DNA from: Rhodococcus sp. KRD197
Lineage (GTDB): Bacteria; Actinomycetota; Actinomycetes; Mycobacteriales; Mycobacteriaceae
DNA: 64,000 bases
NCBI RefSeq assembly: GCF_017168235.1
Contig: NZ_JABFAO010000002.1
Coordinates: 452,388-516,387, forward strand
Direction: 5' to 3'
Of the stretch, positions 28,701-37,612 are shown piece after piece (position 1 is the stretch's first letter; each line of letters starts with the position of its first letter). The notes beneath the pieces are model-generated. The model saw only the letters and a list, made by a program, of their open reading frames with translations, was not told the origin of the DNA and did not search any database. The translations under genes and the position numbers were made by a program.

Positions 28701-30037
28701 TCGTCGAGAACGGGGTGGACGGCGCGTCGTTGTCTGCGCACGTCTGCATAACCGGCTTCGTCGATGCCGACGACATCCGCAAGGCCGTCTCCGCGGTTCT
28801 TCCTCGCCACCTCGTGCCCGCACGGATCATCGTGCACGACCGACTCCCGCTCACCGCCCACGGCAAAGTCGATCGTGGGGCGCTCGGTGCCCAGCAGAGC
28901 AGCACCGTCGCTCCGATCGTTCCTGTCGGCGATTCGATGCTCGGCGCGGTTCGGTCCGCATTCGCGGCAGTACTCGATCTCGGAATCGACACGGTGTCCC
29001 CGGACTCCGACTTCTTCGCACTCGGCGGCAACTCGCTCGCTGCGGTGCGGGTGATGGACCTGCTGCGCGAGCAGGTGCCGGAGCCGGTCCGTCAACAGGT
29101 GGACGTGACGTGGTTCTTCGACGTCGCGACCCCTGCCGTGATCGCCGCCCGCCTGGACGGGCTGGGGCGGTCGGGGGTGGCCGCAGCAGCGAACGCACCG
29201 CTGTCGCTGCGCCCGCGGTCACCGTTCGACATTCTCGTACCGCTGCGTGGCGGGTCCGGTGATGCGTCATCGATCTCCGACATCTCAGGTGACCGTGTTC
29301 CGCTGATCTGTATCCACCCGGCGATCGGTCTGGTGTGGAGCTACACCGCCCTGCTTCCGTTCATCGACCCGAAGACGCCGGTCGTCGGTATTCAAGCCCG
29401 CGGAATCGCAACGACGGCACCTGAACCGGAGTCCGTGAAGGAGATCGCGAGGGACTACGTCAACGCGGTGCGCGCGGATTTCCCGAGCGGCCCCTACCGG
29501 TTGATGGGTTGGTCCTTGGGCGGACTGATCGCCCAGGCGATGGCCGTAGAATTCGAAAGAATCGACGAAAGCGTGGAATTGATCGTGCTGGATGCGTATC
29601 CACTGTGCGACGAGACGTCCCCGAGGCAGGAGATGTCCGTGGCGGACTTGGTCCGAGAGTTCGTACTCGACACCGAAGTCGACGACGACCTCACCGTGGA
29701 CCACGCCATCGAGTTGGTGCGCGGGTACGGTGGGCCGGCCACACTGCTCGACGATGATCAGATTCGACGCCTGTACGACCGCTACCGCCTTTTCGTTCGA
29801 TTGGGATACGAGCATCGGCCCGAGCACTTCGGCGGTGATCTGACGTTCTTCTCCGCCTCGCACGGCCAGGACGGGCCTCGATCACCCTGGGCGTGGCGAA
29901 AATATGTCGGCGGCAGTATCTCCGACCATCCGGTGCCGACCACGCACAACGAAATGGGGACACCGCGCGCGCTCGCCCAGGTGGCGCGCAAGATCGACAC
30001 ACGCCCACTCGTCGCAGTATCGGATCGGACGAGATGA
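19736..30037 (+). CDS. Three-module nonribosomal peptide synthetase, C-A-T-C-A-T-C-A-T-TE
   Basis: The chosen start is GTG 19736 behind AGGGGGA (ATG 19715 is an alternative), giving 3433 residues. Domains with key residues: C1 (HHVVIDG at 157), A1 (YTSGSTG at 625), T1 (GGNSL, Ser1003), C2 (HHICVDG at 1195), A2 (YTSGTTG at 1675), T2 (GGTSL, Ser2060), C3 (HHIAADG at 2257), A3 (YTSGTTG at 2717), T3 (GGNSL, Ser3100) and TE (GWSLGG, Ser3260). All three HHxxxDG motifs are intact. No epimerisation, methylation or cyclisation domain is visible, though dual C/E domains cannot be excluded by eye. A leading C domain with no loading module suggests an acylated start or an upstream partner elsewhere. The stop overlaps the ABC ATPase start (ATGA). 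No MbtH or phosphopantetheinyl transferase gene is in the window. Confidence 0.95.
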   Translation: MTDSIQVPGVLPTDEDYEQPFDLTAAQYGMWLSQQLHPHSTHSVAHYMEVRGDLDLELLTESMRIAAVETGSLLTRLIAPGCTDAGAQTVRQVLDLSTMPDELEHIDLTDDPDPIARAHAWMNAEFTAEIDMYRGPLCRTAVLTVGPQHHFWYARAHHVVIDGYGSAVIAVRTAEVYTSLQRGETAPPAKSRHPRAFLEAEAKYRSSHRIAKDREYWAGVASELAEPVLLSGRSAEPSAFNHRCDRTLEQQTDKALALAADTHGTTVAALVVAAFSAYLARATDSEDVVLTLPMAARVTAWARSSATMTANAVPIGVHVGPSTTVGELVAEVGSRIGNALRHQLLPASEIAGDLRASGATLGPTINLMLFGDEIRLGELDARLDLLTSGPTADMAVTVHTNSATGHMRVDFEGNPATYERADVEMHSERFTQFLHHFATRHADSVVGAVEVLTEWDRRLLLGEWNGGAATVLATLPEIFGRGVLRAPDRPAIVDGETVVDYRELDRQSNAMGRLLIGMGVGPDVPVAVVVPRSHASVTVVWAITKAGGVYVPIDPAHPIERIARTLEDCGARVGVTTHDRLDSLPSEIDWIVIGEDPAREHSTDPITDADRLQPLSLDNLAYLIYTSGSTGVPKGVAVTHRGIGPIAHAAIAAHGITVGTRVMHFVSMGFDASILEMLLAFGAGGTLVVLPTGVYGGDELGALLTEHCIDAGFITPSALATVSPGAGTTLVSIGVGGDAVPAALVDDWAPGRRMIDVYGPTETTVAVTLGPLRAGRKVVLGSPIDGIRAYVLDSAMALTPPGCVGELYIGGTGVARGYHERRGLTATRFVADPFGGGRLYRTGDLVKWTAAGDLSYIGRRDHQVKVRGFRIELGEIEEALRAHPQVSDAVVVVHGDGLARTLVGYVVADGDLALDPDEVTTSLVGTLPAYMVPHRLVVLEAFVLNANGKVDRKQLPDPGERSLGSGREPRTPQENAVARIFADVLDVPSVGATDDFFSLGGNSLLATVVAARLASDGNYQVGVREVLLHSTVERLAAVLRDGSAEPNGPVRVSRTEPLPTSPSQRSMWWIERYQPSAAYHIPLALRVHGEFATAAAHAALEDVVRRHESLRTVFSTDSVDGSPLQVVLDAPTPEQPLPFDTVQITDTDTDTDTAVRGALAEITLRPFDLERDLPLRARVISIPARDEHIVALVLHHICVDGWSLGVLAADIVDAYRVRRSGSEPTSDAPPVQYADAVMWQRAELGAAEDPGSALSSLTSWWSDALADLPDTRPPGTTRNRPAVPSGRGGVVSVVVNAELRAGMDRLATGTGATEFMVVHAAVALVLRRLGIGDDVVIGTAVAGRGHRDLDRVVGMFVNSVVLRTRLTQSHSVREHLLAVRSADIEALSRATMPFDTLVEHLAPVRVPGRHPLFQVMLTDRVTPNVSVEIGGGSVSAYGIDLPVAKYDLELVLDHPSERPDETRIVLTYAEDLYDGPTAEAILRRLTSVLEQMVAAPELSIDLVDVLVPEEHSVLVPMTSGLPEPRGVGIDRALADIARTVPSTAIAIVEGEQSITYRELDRLVDRLATRLEQHGVGPETRVVGMLPRSSDSLLCVLAVARAGGVYVPVDPAYPTDRREFMVRDSSAVMGLTHTHVDASDSFWCSLESLLTGDVLADTEEVDFPEIPSSCSAYVIYTSGTTGRPKGVEVSRQSFADVGVELVRAFDVTGDARVLAFASPSFDASMLEIALAIRSGATLVLAPAEVVGGAELQTVIENGEVSHCFLTPSVLATLDLSSPALATMTTIGIGGENFGSELLSAVSGRRIVNVYGPTESTISTHLPVLDPAEDVSIGVPVAGVRAAVLDSRLLPTPAGVVGELHLSGGQLARGYVERPGLTASRFVADPFGPPGSRMYRTGDLASVDLSSDSPVPVVKIVGRSDFQVKVRGLRIELGEIDAVLAGAPGVDLAVTVTAPNPRNETVLVSYVHGDGVLDPVELTRIAAERLPRHMVPTRIIVLDSIPLTPVGKLDRAALPPPSFDAVAETDGPRTALEDALASILSEIVGVDSVGVSSDFFALGGTSLSATRYASRIGELLGRHVPVRAVFDHNTITELAVHLEDSSARNHSAVVGSHWLTPQLLERVRSTRVDPVPLSPQQQGMWIASRIDSTATAYNIVAGLRITGVFDGQVLCDALQDVVERHEALRTTYPSTATGPVQRISSHRRVTVDIVDARGCGPVPTTELFDAVTAQPFDLSADLPVRARVLRTADDEHLLALVVHHIAADGESVPALSRDLLFSYASREQGQRPVWPSEPLQYAEYRLALDAAMADGIGATGLEYWTRVLEAVPHEHGLPLDMPRPTTATGRADTVSASISADLRARVAATARAHRASEFMVLHATVATLVAEIGGVADVVIGTPHSGRGGTAVDSMVGMAVNTLALRMNVSRSATFAETIAEAREVDLEAFEHAMIPFDAVVSAVAAPRHAARHPIVQIMLAVQDSAPLSMSTGERSISMIDAPITQSAFDLVVTVRPSHDGGADLRITFSRDLFLPSTARTLAERLVELLDRASAQPSATVAELVDASDVRTGSLLLGEFVDRAVLLDADAVAVCAADGRLTYRELDESTALLADKLRAAGARPGTVVALAAERSLASVTAFWAIARTGAAVLLLDPGYPTERLEYIVDDSAPVFGLTDDSRLDLPQKSLTWWTIGDIQSASPIDMTVERHRPHLDDVAYVVYTSGTTGRPKPVAVTHRGLERFAVSLGLQFDITPGSRVLHVASPGFDAAILEMLLFIGRGSTCVVAPSSVFAGAQLGELVQRERVDTMFLTPAVLGTLSLEPLASVTAIGTGGEAISSALLDKWSPGRRFVNAYGPSESTVAATMGLQRAGVAPHIGSALPGTVTRILDAELRPVSAGDVGELYLAGEALGRGYPGRPALTASRFVADPNGCPGSRMYRTGDLVRSVDTAEGRQLDILGRSDSQRKIRGVRVEPAEVEAVLTAQPSIEAAAVIVENGVDGASLSAHVCITGFVDADDIRKAVSAVLPRHLVPARIIVHDRLPLTAHGKVDRGALGAQQSSTVAPIVPVGDSMLGAVRSAFAAVLDLGIDTVSPDSDFFALGGNSLAAVRVMDLLREQVPEPVRQQVDVTWFFDVATPAVIAARLDGLGRSGVAAAANAPLSLRPRSPFDILVPLRGGSGDASSISDISGDRVPLICIHPAIGLVWSYTALLPFIDPKTPVVGIQARGIATTAPEPESVKEIARDYVNAVRADFPSGPYRLMGWSLGGLIAQAMAVEFERIDESVELIVLDAYPLCDETSPRQEMSVADLVREFVLDTEVDDDLTVDHAIELVRGYGGPATLLDDDQIRRLYDRYRLFVRLGYEHRPEHFGGDLTFFSASHGQDGPRSPWAWRKYVGGSISDHPVPTTHNEMGTPRALAQVARKIDTRPLVAVSDRTR
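23168..23191 (+). repeat. Hexanucleotide tandem repeat inside NRPS C2 domain
   Basis: Four units of ACCGAC, the last being ACCGAT, encode alternating Thr-Asp (ITDTDTDTD) in a loop of the second condensation domain. The repeat keeps the frame whatever its copy number. Confidence 0.85.
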
Positions 30038-31110
30038 GTGAGCCGGTCGTCGAGATTCGTGATCTCGTCAAGGAGTACGTCGGTCGCAAAGGAAACCATC
30101 GTGCGCTCAGCGGCGTCGACCTGACGGTGCCCGCAGGGACCATCACCGCAGTGCTGGGTCCGAACGGTGCCGGAAAGACCACCGCAGTTCGCATCATTGC
30201 CACCCTCGCCTTACCCACCAGCGGGTCGGTGAAGGTGGCCGGCATTGATGTCGCCCAGGATCCGCGAGCGGTGCGTGGGCTCATCGGGCTCTCGGGTCAG
30301 TACGCAGCTGTCGACGGTCGGCTCACCGGCTACGAGAATCTGCGCATGCTGGGCCGGTTGTACGGCCTCGGGGGTGCGGGGGCCCGAGCGCGCGCCAGGG
30401 AGCTGTTGAGAATGTTTCAGCTCGAGGATGCGGCCGGACGAGCGTCGTCGACGTACTCCGGTGGTATGCGTCGGCGCCTCGATCTGGCTGGAGCGTTGGT
30501 CGCGCGCCCACCCCTGGTGATTCTGGACGAACCGACGACCGGTCTGGATCCGCGTAGCCGTGGCGAACTGTGGGAGGTGGTGGAGGAGCTGACGACAGAC
30601 GGCACCGCCGTTCTGCTGACGACCCAGTATCTCGACGAGGCCGAGCGGTTGGCGGACGACGTGGTCGTGTTCGACAAAGGCCGGGTGGTTGCCACCGGAA
30701 CCCCGACCGAGCTCAAAGCGCGGTTGCGAGTGCCCACCGCACACGTCCAGCTTCTCGATCCTCGCGACCTCCGAGTTGCGCGAGAGGTGTTGTTTCGCTC
30801 GAACTTTCGAACACATCCCGATACCGCCGATCAGGGTTGGTTCACGGCGGATGCGCCGTACGGAACTCGTTCTTTGATGCTCGTTCTCTCCCGCCTGTAC
30901 GGAACCGGAATCGACGTGCGCGACGCACACGTCAGCGCCCCGAACCTGGACGAGGTGTTCTTCGACTTGACTGGAAAAGACCAGCGCAACGGCAGCGACA
31001 TCGCCGACGACATTGCCGACGACATCGCCGACGGCATTGCCGAGGACGTCACCGGCGGCAGCAGTGTGAACGGCTCTGCCCGCAGCTACGCGGACAGGGG
31101 CATCGGATGA
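30034..31110 (+). CDS. ABC exporter ATPase, DrrA (drug-resistance) type
   Basis: The protein has 358 residues. Walker A is [13 protein letters not shown], the signature is [15 protein letters not shown], Walker B is [18 protein letters not shown], and the switch His position is Gln ([13 protein letters not shown]), as in DrrA-like proteins. A DrrA-type C-terminal domain follows, ending in [15 protein letters not shown] tandem Ile-Ala-Asp-Asp tail comes after that. The gene overlaps the NRPS stop (ATGA) and its own stop overlaps the permease start, so the three are one translational unit. The likely role is export of, and self-protection from, the NRPS product. Confidence 0.92.
   Translation: MSEPVVEIRDLVKEYVGRKGNHRALSGVDLTVPAGTITAVLGPNGAGKTTAVRIIATLALPTSGSVKVAGIDVAQDPRAVRGLIGLSGQYAAVDGRLTGYENLRMLGRLYGLGGAGARARARELLRMFQLEDAAGRASSTYSGGMRRRLDLAGALVARPPLVILDEPTTGLDPRSRGELWEVVEELTTDGTAVLLTTQYLDEAERLADDVVVFDKGRVVATGTPTELKARLRVPTAHVQLLDPRDLRVAREVLFRSNFRTHPDTADQGWFTADAPYGTRSLMLVLSRLYGTGIDVRDAHVSAPNLDEVFFDLTGKDQRNGSDIADDIADDIADGIAEDVTGGSSVNGSARSYADRGIG
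30997..31044 (+). repeat. 12-bp tandem repeat in the tail of the ABC ATPase
   Basis: Four 12-bp units start at 30997, 31009, 31021 and 31033. They encode [12 protein letters not shown] and GIAE near the C-terminus. Third positions alternate (ATC/ATT), so some divergence has accumulated. Confidence 0.85.
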
Positions 31111-31940
31111 CCGCCGTGATGCCCACGCGTCCAGTCCGCCGCGAAGGATTCGGCAGCTTCCTCGTCGACTGCGCGACCATGACGCAGCGCAATCTGTTGA
31201 TCATCGTCCGGGTGCCACAGTTGCTCGTCGGTGCGACGCTTCAGCCGCTGATGTTCGTGTTGCTGTTCTCCTATGTATTCGGTGGAGCACTCGGCGGCGA
31301 CCCCTACCGTCAGTTCCTGATGGGTGGGATCTTCACTCAGACAGTGGTCTTCAGTGCGGGGTTCACTGCGATCGGTCTCGCCACCGACAGTCGTGAGGGC
31401 ATCGTCGAACGGTTCCATTCGCTGCCCATGTCGCGGCTCGCCATCGTGCTGGGTAGAACGGTGACGGACGCGCTGGTCTCGGTGGTCAGCATCGGTGTGA
31501 TGATCGCCGCGGGTCTGCTTGTCGGCTGGCGCATCAACGGTTCGGCCGGCGACGCTCTCGGCGCGATCGCACTGCTGGTGTTCTTCGGCTTCGCGATGTC
31601 GTGGATGGGTGCGGTCGTCGGGCTGATCTCGGCCACCGCGGAAAGCGCGCAGAGCGTGTTGATGATCATCGTGTTCCCGCTGACGTTCATCTCCTCGGCC
31701 TTCATTCCGTCCGCCACCCTGCCGGGACCGCTTCGGTTCTTCGCGCAGTGGAACCCGGTGACGTCCGTCGCGCGAGCCACTCGGGAAGCATTCGGAAACC
31801 CGACGGCTCCCTCGACGTTGATCAGTGAGCCCGTGACGTGGGCCTCGTCCAATCCGGCGCTCTACTCGGTCATCGCCTCGATCGTGCTGCTGGCGATCTT
31901 CGTCCCGTTGACGTTGAAGGTCTCCGACGCGCGTACCTGA
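31107..31940 (+). CDS. ABC-2 type exporter permease, DrrB type
   Basis: The protein has 277 residues with six hydrophobic segments, for example LQPLMFVLLFSYVFGGAL and SVVSIGVMIAAGLLVGW. The segment VIVFPLTFISSAFIP with the following Pro-Leu-rich loop and FAQWNPVTSVARATRE are strong marks of DrrB/NodJ-type ABC-2 permeases. It is the third gene of the NRPS-drrAB unit and ends 9 bp before a convergent permease gene. Confidence 0.92.
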   Translation: MTAVMPTRPVRREGFGSFLVDCATMTQRNLLIIVRVPQLLVGATLQPLMFVLLFSYVFGGALGGDPYRQFLMGGIFTQTVVFSAGFTAIGLATDSREGIVERFHSLPMSRLAIVLGRTVTDALVSVVSIGVMIAAGLLVGWRINGSAGDALGAIALLVFFGFAMSWMGAVVGLISATAESAQSVLMIIVFPLTFISSAFIPSATLPGPLRFFAQWNPVTSVARATREAFGNPTAPSTLISEPVTWASSNPALYSVIASIVLLAIFVPLTLKVSDART

Positions 31941-31949
31941 CGGGCATGC

Positions 31950-33242
31950 TCACGCGCGGTCGAGGCCCTTACGGTCGTAGACCCGGGTGAACACCAATCC
32001 CAAGGCGAGTCCGATCAACAGTCCCACTCCGGTCATGGTGACGGCCTGCAGGAGTCCGGCGCCCGGTCTTCCGTGGAAATAGAGGATGGCCCGGGTGCCG
32101 AGGAAGATCTGATGCATGGGCTCGAACTGAGCGAGCCAACTGTAGATTCCCGGCGACGCTTCCAAGGGCACCGTTCCGCCGGAGGAAGGCAGAGCCAGGA
32201 CGATGAACACGATGAGGTTGATCAGCAACCCGGCGGTGCCGAACACGGACATCACCGACAGCGCCGTCACGCCCACTGCGGTGATCGCGAACGCGCTGTA
32301 CAGATAGAGGCCCAGCGAATTCGGTGAGGGCATTCCCAAGGATGTACTGATCCACAGATAGAGAGCGGATACGATCGCGGCCACCACCAGCATGATCGCC
32401 CATTTCACGGCGAGCGTGCCCGTCCGACTGATACGCGTGGCCCCACGGTAGATCACGCGCGGACCGAACTCTGTGGGCGTGAAGCCCAGGAGTCCGTCGA
32501 CCAGGGCGTTGACGATCGTCGCGCCCGTGAAGCCTGCGAGGACGAGCAGCAACGCGTAGTAGAAGGCGGACAACCCGCCCCCGGTTCCGTCGGGCAGTGG
32601 ATCGTAGGCAGTGGTGATGATGTCTATCGGCTGGGCCAACGCGAGTCGGGAAGCCCCGCTGAGCACCGTGTCGGATCCTTCGAGTTGGCTTTCGACCTGG
32701 GCGGTCAGTTCGGAGCCGACAGTCGAATTGACCTCCGAGAGTGCGGTCTCGGCGATCTGCTGCGTCAAAGACACACTGAACGCGCCCGCCCGAGGGTTGG
32801 TGTTGACCGTGATGATGGGCTTGTCGACGTCGCCCGCGACGACACTGGCGCGCGCGAGTATCGCGGCACGTTTGGTGAAATCGCTAGGGATGACGATGGA
32901 GCCATAGGCCTCACCGGAGGCGAGCAGTTGCTGTGCCTCGGCAGGCCCTGCTTGCTTCAGGTCGATCTGATCGGCATCGATACCCGCGACCAGCCCCTCG
33001 GCGATGTCGTTGCCGAAGTTCTGCTCCTGGGTTCCGCCGTCGGACTCGACTACGTCGCCGAGGTCCTGGTTGACGAGCACGATCGGATAGCTGTTGAGAC
33101 TTTCGCGCGGGTTGAGGATTCCGCCGAGATAGAGCGCTGCCAGCAGCGACATCAGAGCGGACACGACCACGATCGGTGCCAGCCAGAATCGGGGAGCTCG
33201 AAGGACGTCGGTGACTGACCTGGGCGATCGGGAGTCCGGCAT
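31950..33242 (-). CDS. YhgE/Pip-type (DUF3533-like) membrane protein
   Basis: The protein has 430 residues. An N-terminal helix (FWLAPIVVVSALMSLLAALYL) is followed by a large extracytoplasmic domain with YPIVLVNQDLG, YGSIVIPSDFT and the Gly/Ala-rich NTNPRAGAFSVSL. Five or six C-terminal helices come next, with the loop LPSSGGTVPLE and EPMHQIFLGTRAILYF. This is the layout of YhgE/Pip and Sng1-like proteins, relatives of ABC-2 permeases implicated in export or phage infection. It lies 53 bp downstream of a TetR gene on the same strand, so the two may form a regulator-permease pair. It has no ATPase partner of its own. Confidence 0.8.
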   Translation of the reverse strand: MPDSRSPRSVTDVLRAPRFWLAPIVVVSALMSLLAALYLGGILNPRESLNSYPIVLVNQDLGDVVESDGGTQEQNFGNDIAEGLVAGIDADQIDLKQAGPAEAQQLLASGEAYGSIVIPSDFTKRAAILARASVVAGDVDKPIITVNTNPRAGAFSVSLTQQIAETALSEVNSTVGSELTAQVESQLEGSDTVLSGASRLALAQPIDIITTAYDPLPDGTGGGLSAFYYALLLVLAGFTGATIVNALVDGLLGFTPTEFGPRVIYRGATRISRTGTLAVKWAIMLVVAAIVSALYLWISTSLGMPSPNSLGLYLYSAFAITAVGVTALSVMSVFGTAGLLINLIVFIVLALPSSGGTVPLEASPGIYSWLAQFEPMHQIFLGTRAILYFHGRPGAGLLQAVTMTGVGLLIGLALGLVFTRVYDRKGLDRA

Positions 33243-33295
33243 CGGTGTCCTTACGTTGGGCCGCTGGTCGAAATGTAGTCGATGGCGTCAGGAAT

Positions 33296-33922
33296 TCAAT
33301 CCGAGTCTCGCTCGACCAGACGCACTGCGGCCTCGTACACGAGCTGGGCGTGCAGTTCGAACAGGGCCATCAGGTCCACCGAGTCACCGCCGATCTCGTG
33401 GGCGATGAAAAGGCCGTCCGCTGCCGCGATCGCGTACGTGGTCAGCAACTCGACCGAGCTCGGATGCATGCCGGGCGCGAACTGCTGCATGGCCTCGGAC
33501 ACTCGTTCGTGGGCCGCTCCGCGGACTTCGAGGAACTTCACTCGGGCCCGGGCCTCGACGGGGCGACGCTCGAGCGCCAGCATCAGGCCGAGCCGCAGAA
33601 AGTCGGGCGTCTCGAGCAGACTCTTGGCGACCGACATGAACATGGCCCTGAGTCGCTCACGCGGATTCGGCCCGTCGGGAATGTCCAGCGCACCCAACCA
33701 CTTGGCGAAGCTGCGCTCGATCACCGCCGCGATGAGGTCGTCCTTGTCCTTGAAATGCCAGTAAATCGAGCTGGCCGGAAGTCCGCATGTCTTGCTGACC
33801 AGGGCGATGGACGTGCCTTCGTATCCGCGTTCGCTCGCGACCTCCACGGTTGCGTCGAGGATGCGCAGTCGCGATTCTTCACCGTTCGCTCGTTTGCGTC
33901 TGGGTTGGCTGAGCTGTGACAA
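33296..33922 (-). CDS. TetR-family regulator between permease and hydroxylase operons
   Basis: The protein has 208 residues. The HTH is SRLRILDATVEVASERGYEG, TSIALVSKTCGLPASSIYWHF and KDKDDLIAAVI. The C-terminal TetR_C domain has FLRLGLMLALERRP. It is divergent from the hydroxylase operon at 34051, and the gap contains a promoter and the palindrome TGTAGTGATCACTACA, so repression of that operon is very likely. Co-directional placement before the YhgE-type gene suggests that gene may be in the regulon as well. Confidence 0.88.
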   Translation of the reverse strand: MSQLSQPRRKRANGEESRLRILDATVEVASERGYEGTSIALVSKTCGLPASSIYWHFKDKDDLIAAVIERSFAKWLGALDIPDGPNPRERLRAMFMSVAKSLLETPDFLRLGLMLALERRPVEARARVKFLEVRGAAHERVSEAMQQFAPGMHPSSVELLTTYAIAAADGLFIAHEIGGDSVDLMALFELHAQLVYEAAVRLVERDSD

Positions 33923-33948
33923 CGTGCCTCCATATTTAGGAATGTGAC

Positions 33949-33977
33949 TTGACTCTCACCGTATCCAACCTTATTGT
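33949..33977 (+). promoter_or_regulatory. Probable promoter of the hydroxylase-hydrolase-dioxygenase operon
   Basis: TTGACT (33949-33954) and TATTGT (33972-33977) are spaced by 17 bp. The repressor half-site TGTAGTGA (33975-33982) overlaps the -10 end. Confidence 0.6.
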
Positions 33978-34009
33978 AGTGACCAATACGGAATGTAGTG
34001 ATCACTACA
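33975..34009. promoter_or_regulatory. TetR operator: half-site plus perfect 16-bp palindrome
   Basis: TGTAGTGATCACTACA (33994-34009) is fully palindromic. The left arm TGTAGTGA is repeated at 33975-33982, 19 bp upstream. Both lie over or just downstream of the proposed -10, the classical position for a repressor. The divergent TetR gene starts 72 bp away. Confidence 0.75.
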
Positions 34010-34050
34010 GCAACGGATCGCAAGCCCGGCTTTCAGCGAAAGGCAAGAAC

Positions 34051-35634
34051 GTGCTCGATACCACATACGACGTCGCCATCATCGGCTTCGGACCCACCGG
34101 CGTCACCGCAGCCAATCTGCTCGGTGCACGCGGTCTACGTGTCCTGGTCATCGAGCGCGATCCCGACATCTACGCTCGTGCTCGGGCGATCTCGACCGAC
34201 GAGGAAGTTCTCCGAATCTGGCAACAGGCCGGGCTCGCCGACAAGCTCAACGCCGAGATGCTCCCGGGGCAGCCCGTGAAGTTCGTCGACGCCGAGGGCG
34301 AGCAGTTCGCGGAGCTCACTCCCCAGCCCCGCGGCGCCGGGCACCCTCCGCAACAGTTCATATACCAGCCCGCAGTCGAGAAGACCCTGCGCGCGGGTGT
34401 CGAGCGGTATGCCACCGTCGAGCTGGCCCTGGAGCACGAATGCCTCCGGGTGGCCTCCGACGCCACCGGCGTCGATCTGATGCTCGCCGACCTGAAGACC
34501 GACGCCTTCCGACGCGAACGCGCCTCCTACGTGATCGCGGCAGACGGAGGTTCCAGTCCCACCCGAGGGCTGCTCGGAATCGGTTTCGAGGGGCAAACCT
34601 ACGAGGATCGCTGGGTCGTCATCGACGCCAAGGTTCTCCAGGAGTGGCCCGGCCACGACTCGCTACGTTTCCATTGCGATCCCGCCCAGCCCACCGTCGA
34701 CTGCCCCACCCCGCTCGGACACCACCGCTGGGAGTACCCCGTACCGGTCGGAAGCGACGAGAAAGAGCTCGTCACCCACGAAGCAATCTGGAAAGTGTTG
34801 CGCAGTAAAGGAATCACCGAAAGGCAAGTGGAGATCCTGCGGGCCGTGGTCTACAGCCACCATGTCAGGTTCGCCGACCGCTGGCGTGTGGGCCGAGTGT
34901 TCCTGGCCGGGGACGCCGCGCACGTGATGCCTCCGTGGATCGGGCAGGGCATGTCGGCCGGTGTGCGAGACGTAGCCAACCTGTGTTGGAAGCTCGCTGG
35001 TGTGCTCGACGGTTCGCTGCCGGAGGTGGTGCTCGATTCCTACCAGAGCGAACGCATGCCGCACGTACGCGAAGTGACCAAGCGTGCGGTGAAGACCGGA
35101 AAGCTGATCACCGAGCGGCGTCGTCGGCTTGCGTTGGTGCGCAACCACGGTCTGCGCACACTCACCAAGATCCCCGCAGTGGCCGCGTGGCTGAACGACA
35201 GTCGGTGGATTCCACCGGCCCACTATCCGGACGGATTCCTCGCGCCTCGGCCCAAGGCCGGTTTCGGTGAGCGTCAGCGGACTTCCGCGGTGGGCTACCT
35301 GATTCCGCAACCCTGGGTGCTCGACCAGAAGGGCGAGAGCTCGCGGCTGGACGACGTGCTCGGTGGCCGCTGGGTCCTGCTGACCAGCGGCGTCGTCGAC
35401 CCGACAGGCCCATGGCAGCACGCGGGTGTCACCGGATTCGAAGTCCGCGGCGCCGGATCCGAAGCCGCTGAGGACGTGATCGTCGACACCGAGAACGTAC
35501 TGCTGTCCTGGATGCAGAAGAAGGGGGCCCGCACCATGGTGGTGCGTCCCGATGGATTCGTCTACGCCGCAGACGGTCCCAACTCCGTTCTTGCTCCGCC
35601 ACCCGGCGGACTCGATGCCCTCCTCGCATCGTGA
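34051..35634 (+). CDS. FAD-dependent phenol/3-hydroxyphenylpropionate-type hydroxylase
   Basis: The chosen start is GTG 34051 (VLDTTYDVAIIGFGPTG) after AAAGG; the open frame upstream covers the operator. The protein has 527 residues. Motifs are VAIIGFGPTGVTAANLL, VIAADGGSSPTR and VFLAGDAAHVMPPWIGQGMSAG. The PPWIGQGMSAGVRDVANL wording is that of the MhpA group, which hydroxylates a phenol to a catechol with NAD(P)H. The next two genes (ring-fission hydrolase and extradiol dioxygenase) supply the later steps, so this should be the entry enzyme of a meta-cleavage path. The natural substrate may be larger than hydroxyphenylpropionate. Confidence 0.87.
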   Translation: MLDTTYDVAIIGFGPTGVTAANLLGARGLRVLVIERDPDIYARARAISTDEEVLRIWQQAGLADKLNAEMLPGQPVKFVDAEGEQFAELTPQPRGAGHPPQQFIYQPAVEKTLRAGVERYATVELALEHECLRVASDATGVDLMLADLKTDAFRRERASYVIAADGGSSPTRGLLGIGFEGQTYEDRWVVIDAKVLQEWPGHDSLRFHCDPAQPTVDCPTPLGHHRWEYPVPVGSDEKELVTHEAIWKVLRSKGITERQVEILRAVVYSHHVRFADRWRVGRVFLAGDAAHVMPPWIGQGMSAGVRDVANLCWKLAGVLDGSLPEVVLDSYQSERMPHVREVTKRAVKTGKLITERRRRLALVRNHGLRTLTKIPAVAAWLNDSRWIPPAHYPDGFLAPRPKAGFGERQRTSAVGYLIPQPWVLDQKGESSRLDDVLGGRWVLLTSGVVDPTGPWQHAGVTGFEVRGAGSEAAEDVIVDTENVLLSWMQKKGARTMVVRPDGFVYAADGPNSVLAPPPGGLDALLAS

Positions 35635-35669
35635 CGAACGTACCGACCAACCGCTCCGGAGGAGAAATC

Positions 35670-36524
35670 ATGACCAATGCACTGTTGACCGAGAACACCG
35701 TCTCTGTAGGTGGCAAGGACATTTTCTACGCCGAGACGGGTGAGGGCCCCGTTGTGGTTCTGCTCCACGGCGGCGGACCCGGCGCCTCGGGTCTGTCGAA
35801 CTTCTCACGCAATATCGACACGCTGGCATCGAAGTTTCGTGTGATCGTCCCGGATCTGCCGGGTTACGGACGTTCGAGCAAGGGTGTCGATCACAGTGAC
35901 CCCTTCGGCTACCTCGCCGATTCGATCCGAGGGTTGCTCGACGAGCTCGGGATCGAAAAGGCACATTTGGTCGGAAACTCGTACGGGGGTGCTTGCGCTC
36001 TGCGGTTGGCCCTCGATACGCCGAACCGGGTAGACCGGATGGTGCTCATGGGTCCCGGCGGGATAGGAACGACGCGGGGATTGCCGACGCCGGGACTGAA
36101 CTCGTTGCTGTCCTACTACACCGGTGACGGTCCGACCCGGGACAAGCTCGAGGAGTTCATCCGCCGGTACCTGGTGTTCGACGGCGCAGCCGTGCCAAAC
36201 GCCGTCATCGACCAGCGCTACGAGGCCAGTATCGATCCCGCGGTCGTCGCCGACCCGCCGCTGCGGCGTCCGTCCGGACCGGGAGCATTGAAGGCGTTGT
36301 GGCGCATGGACTTCACCCGCGACAAGCGCCTGGCAGCATTGACCACCCCGACACTTGTCGTGTGGGGCAAGGCCGACAAGGTCAACAAGCCCTCCGGTGG
36401 GCCGATGCTGGCCAAGACCATGCCCAACTGCGATCTGCTTCAGGTCGCGAACACCGGCCACTGGGTGCAGTGGGAGCGCGCAGATTTCTTCAATTCCATC
36501 ACCGAGATCTTTCTGTCGAAATGA
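35670..36524 (+). CDS. Meta-cleavage product hydrolase (MhpC/BphD-like alpha/beta hydrolase)
   Basis: The start is ATG 35670, preceded by GGAGGAG at a normal distance. The protein has 284 residues. LLHGGGPGASGLSNF is the oxyanion motif typical of C-C bond hydrolases of this group, the nucleophile is in GNSYGGACAL, the acid in VVWGKADKVN and the histidine in NTGHWVQWE. These enzymes cleave 2-hydroxy-6-oxodienoates made by extradiol dioxygenases. It lies between the hydroxylase and the VOC dioxygenase, which supports the assignment. Confidence 0.87.
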   Translation: MTNALLTENTVSVGGKDIFYAETGEGPVVVLLHGGGPGASGLSNFSRNIDTLASKFRVIVPDLPGYGRSSKGVDHSDPFGYLADSIRGLLDELGIEKAHLVGNSYGGACALRLALDTPNRVDRMVLMGPGGIGTTRGLPTPGLNSLLSYYTGDGPTRDKLEEFIRRYLVFDGAAVPNAVIDQRYEASIDPAVVADPPLRRPSGPGALKALWRMDFTRDKRLAALTTPTLVVWGKADKVNKPSGGPMLAKTMPNCDLLQVANTGHWVQWERADFFNSITEIFLSK

Positions 36525-36531
36525 GGCACCG

Positions 36532-37590
36532 ATGACCACCATGACTCGCGACGAGACCGCAGTGGACCCGTCGGTCTTCGGCAACGTCCAGTTCGGATAT
36601 GCAGTAATCGAGACCCGTAAGCTCGGTGAATGGCGCCGATTCGGGGCCGAGGCCATTGGGATGCATGTCGACGAAATGGACACCGGAAGAATCAGATTCC
36701 GGCTCGACGACCACGAGTGCCGGTTTCTGCTCCAGTACGGACCCGCCGAGGACGTCACCGCGCTCGGGTGGCAGATCGAGGACCACGACACGTTCGACCG
36801 AATAGTCGCACGCGTGGTCGATCGAGGCGTACCAATCGAGGAGGGCACCGCCGAGGAAGCTGCGCTGCGTGGTGTCGAACGGTTGCTGAGGTTCCCTGGG
36901 CCGAAAGGGATTATCCAGGAAATCTTCACGCGCGCGGTTGTCACCACCGCCCCCCTGGTGATGAAGAACTCGGCATATGTGACCGGTCGGAGCGGGATGG
37001 GCCATGTGGCGATCACATCGGTGGAGCCCTACAAGCTCCGCGAGTACTTCAACACGGTCTTCGATGCGAGGCTCACCGACTACATCGACGAAACGATCAG
37101 CGGAATGAGGCTGAAGATCCGCTTTCTTCGGGTCAACGAGCGGCATCATTCCATCGCTATCGCGAACGTCCGTGGGCTGAAGGTGAATCCGATCCGCACA
37201 CGCGTTCAGCATCTGAACATTCAAGTGGCCGAGTTGGACGATATGGTCCAATCCTTCGAGCGCGTCAAGGAACTCGGATTCGGCATGGCTCTGGCTGTCG
37301 GGCAACACACCAACGACCGCGAACTGTCCTATTACGCGCTGACCCCGTCGGGATTCGAATGGGAAGTGGGCTGGAACCCTTTCACAGTCGACGAGAACAC
37401 CTGGGAACCGTCGACGCACCAGGGCATCAGCATTTGGGGCCATTCACGATCCGGGCAGACCGTGGTGGAGAAGCTCGAGCAGTTCAAGACCGTCGCACAG
37501 TCGCTCGGTCGAACCGAGATCGTCGTCCCCGAGCTCAGCGGGCACGGCATCGCCGATTACAGCGAAGCAGCGAGCCGCGAAGCTCGGTGA
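36532..37590 (+). CDS. VOC-family extradiol ring-cleavage dioxygenase
   Basis: The protein has 352 residues and two VOC (glyoxalase-fold) halves. The C-terminal half holds the iron ligands: His in GMGHVAITS, His in TRVQHLNIQV and Glu in SGFEWEVGW, plus the active-site pair HTNDRELSYY. This matches type I extradiol dioxygenases such as BphC and HsaC, which open a catechol next to the hydroxyls using Fe(II) or Mn(II). It is the last gene of the operon, 7 bp after the hydrolase. Together the three genes cover hydroxylation, ring opening and hydrolysis. Confidence 0.88.
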   Translation: MTTMTRDETAVDPSVFGNVQFGYAVIETRKLGEWRRFGAEAIGMHVDEMDTGRIRFRLDDHECRFLLQYGPAEDVTALGWQIEDHDTFDRIVARVVDRGVPIEEGTAEEAALRGVERLLRFPGPKGIIQEIFTRAVVTTAPLVMKNSAYVTGRSGMGHVAITSVEPYKLREYFNTVFDARLTDYIDETISGMRLKIRFLRVNERHHSIAIANVRGLKVNPIRTRVQHLNIQVAELDDMVQSFERVKELGFGMALAVGQHTNDRELSYYALTPSGFEWEVGWNPFTVDENTWEPSTHQGISIWGHSRSGQTVVEKLEQFKTVAQSLGRTEIVVPELSGHGIADYSEAASREAR

Positions 37591-37612
37591 ACGACAACCA
37601 GGCGGCGGCGAG

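Noticed and set aside
19736..33242. Assignment of the NRPS to a siderophore locus (rhodochelin, heterobactin or rhequichelin)
   Set aside because: No 2,3-dihydroxybenzoate genes, ornithine N-hydroxylase, formyltransferase, siderophore-binding protein or iron box was seen nearby.
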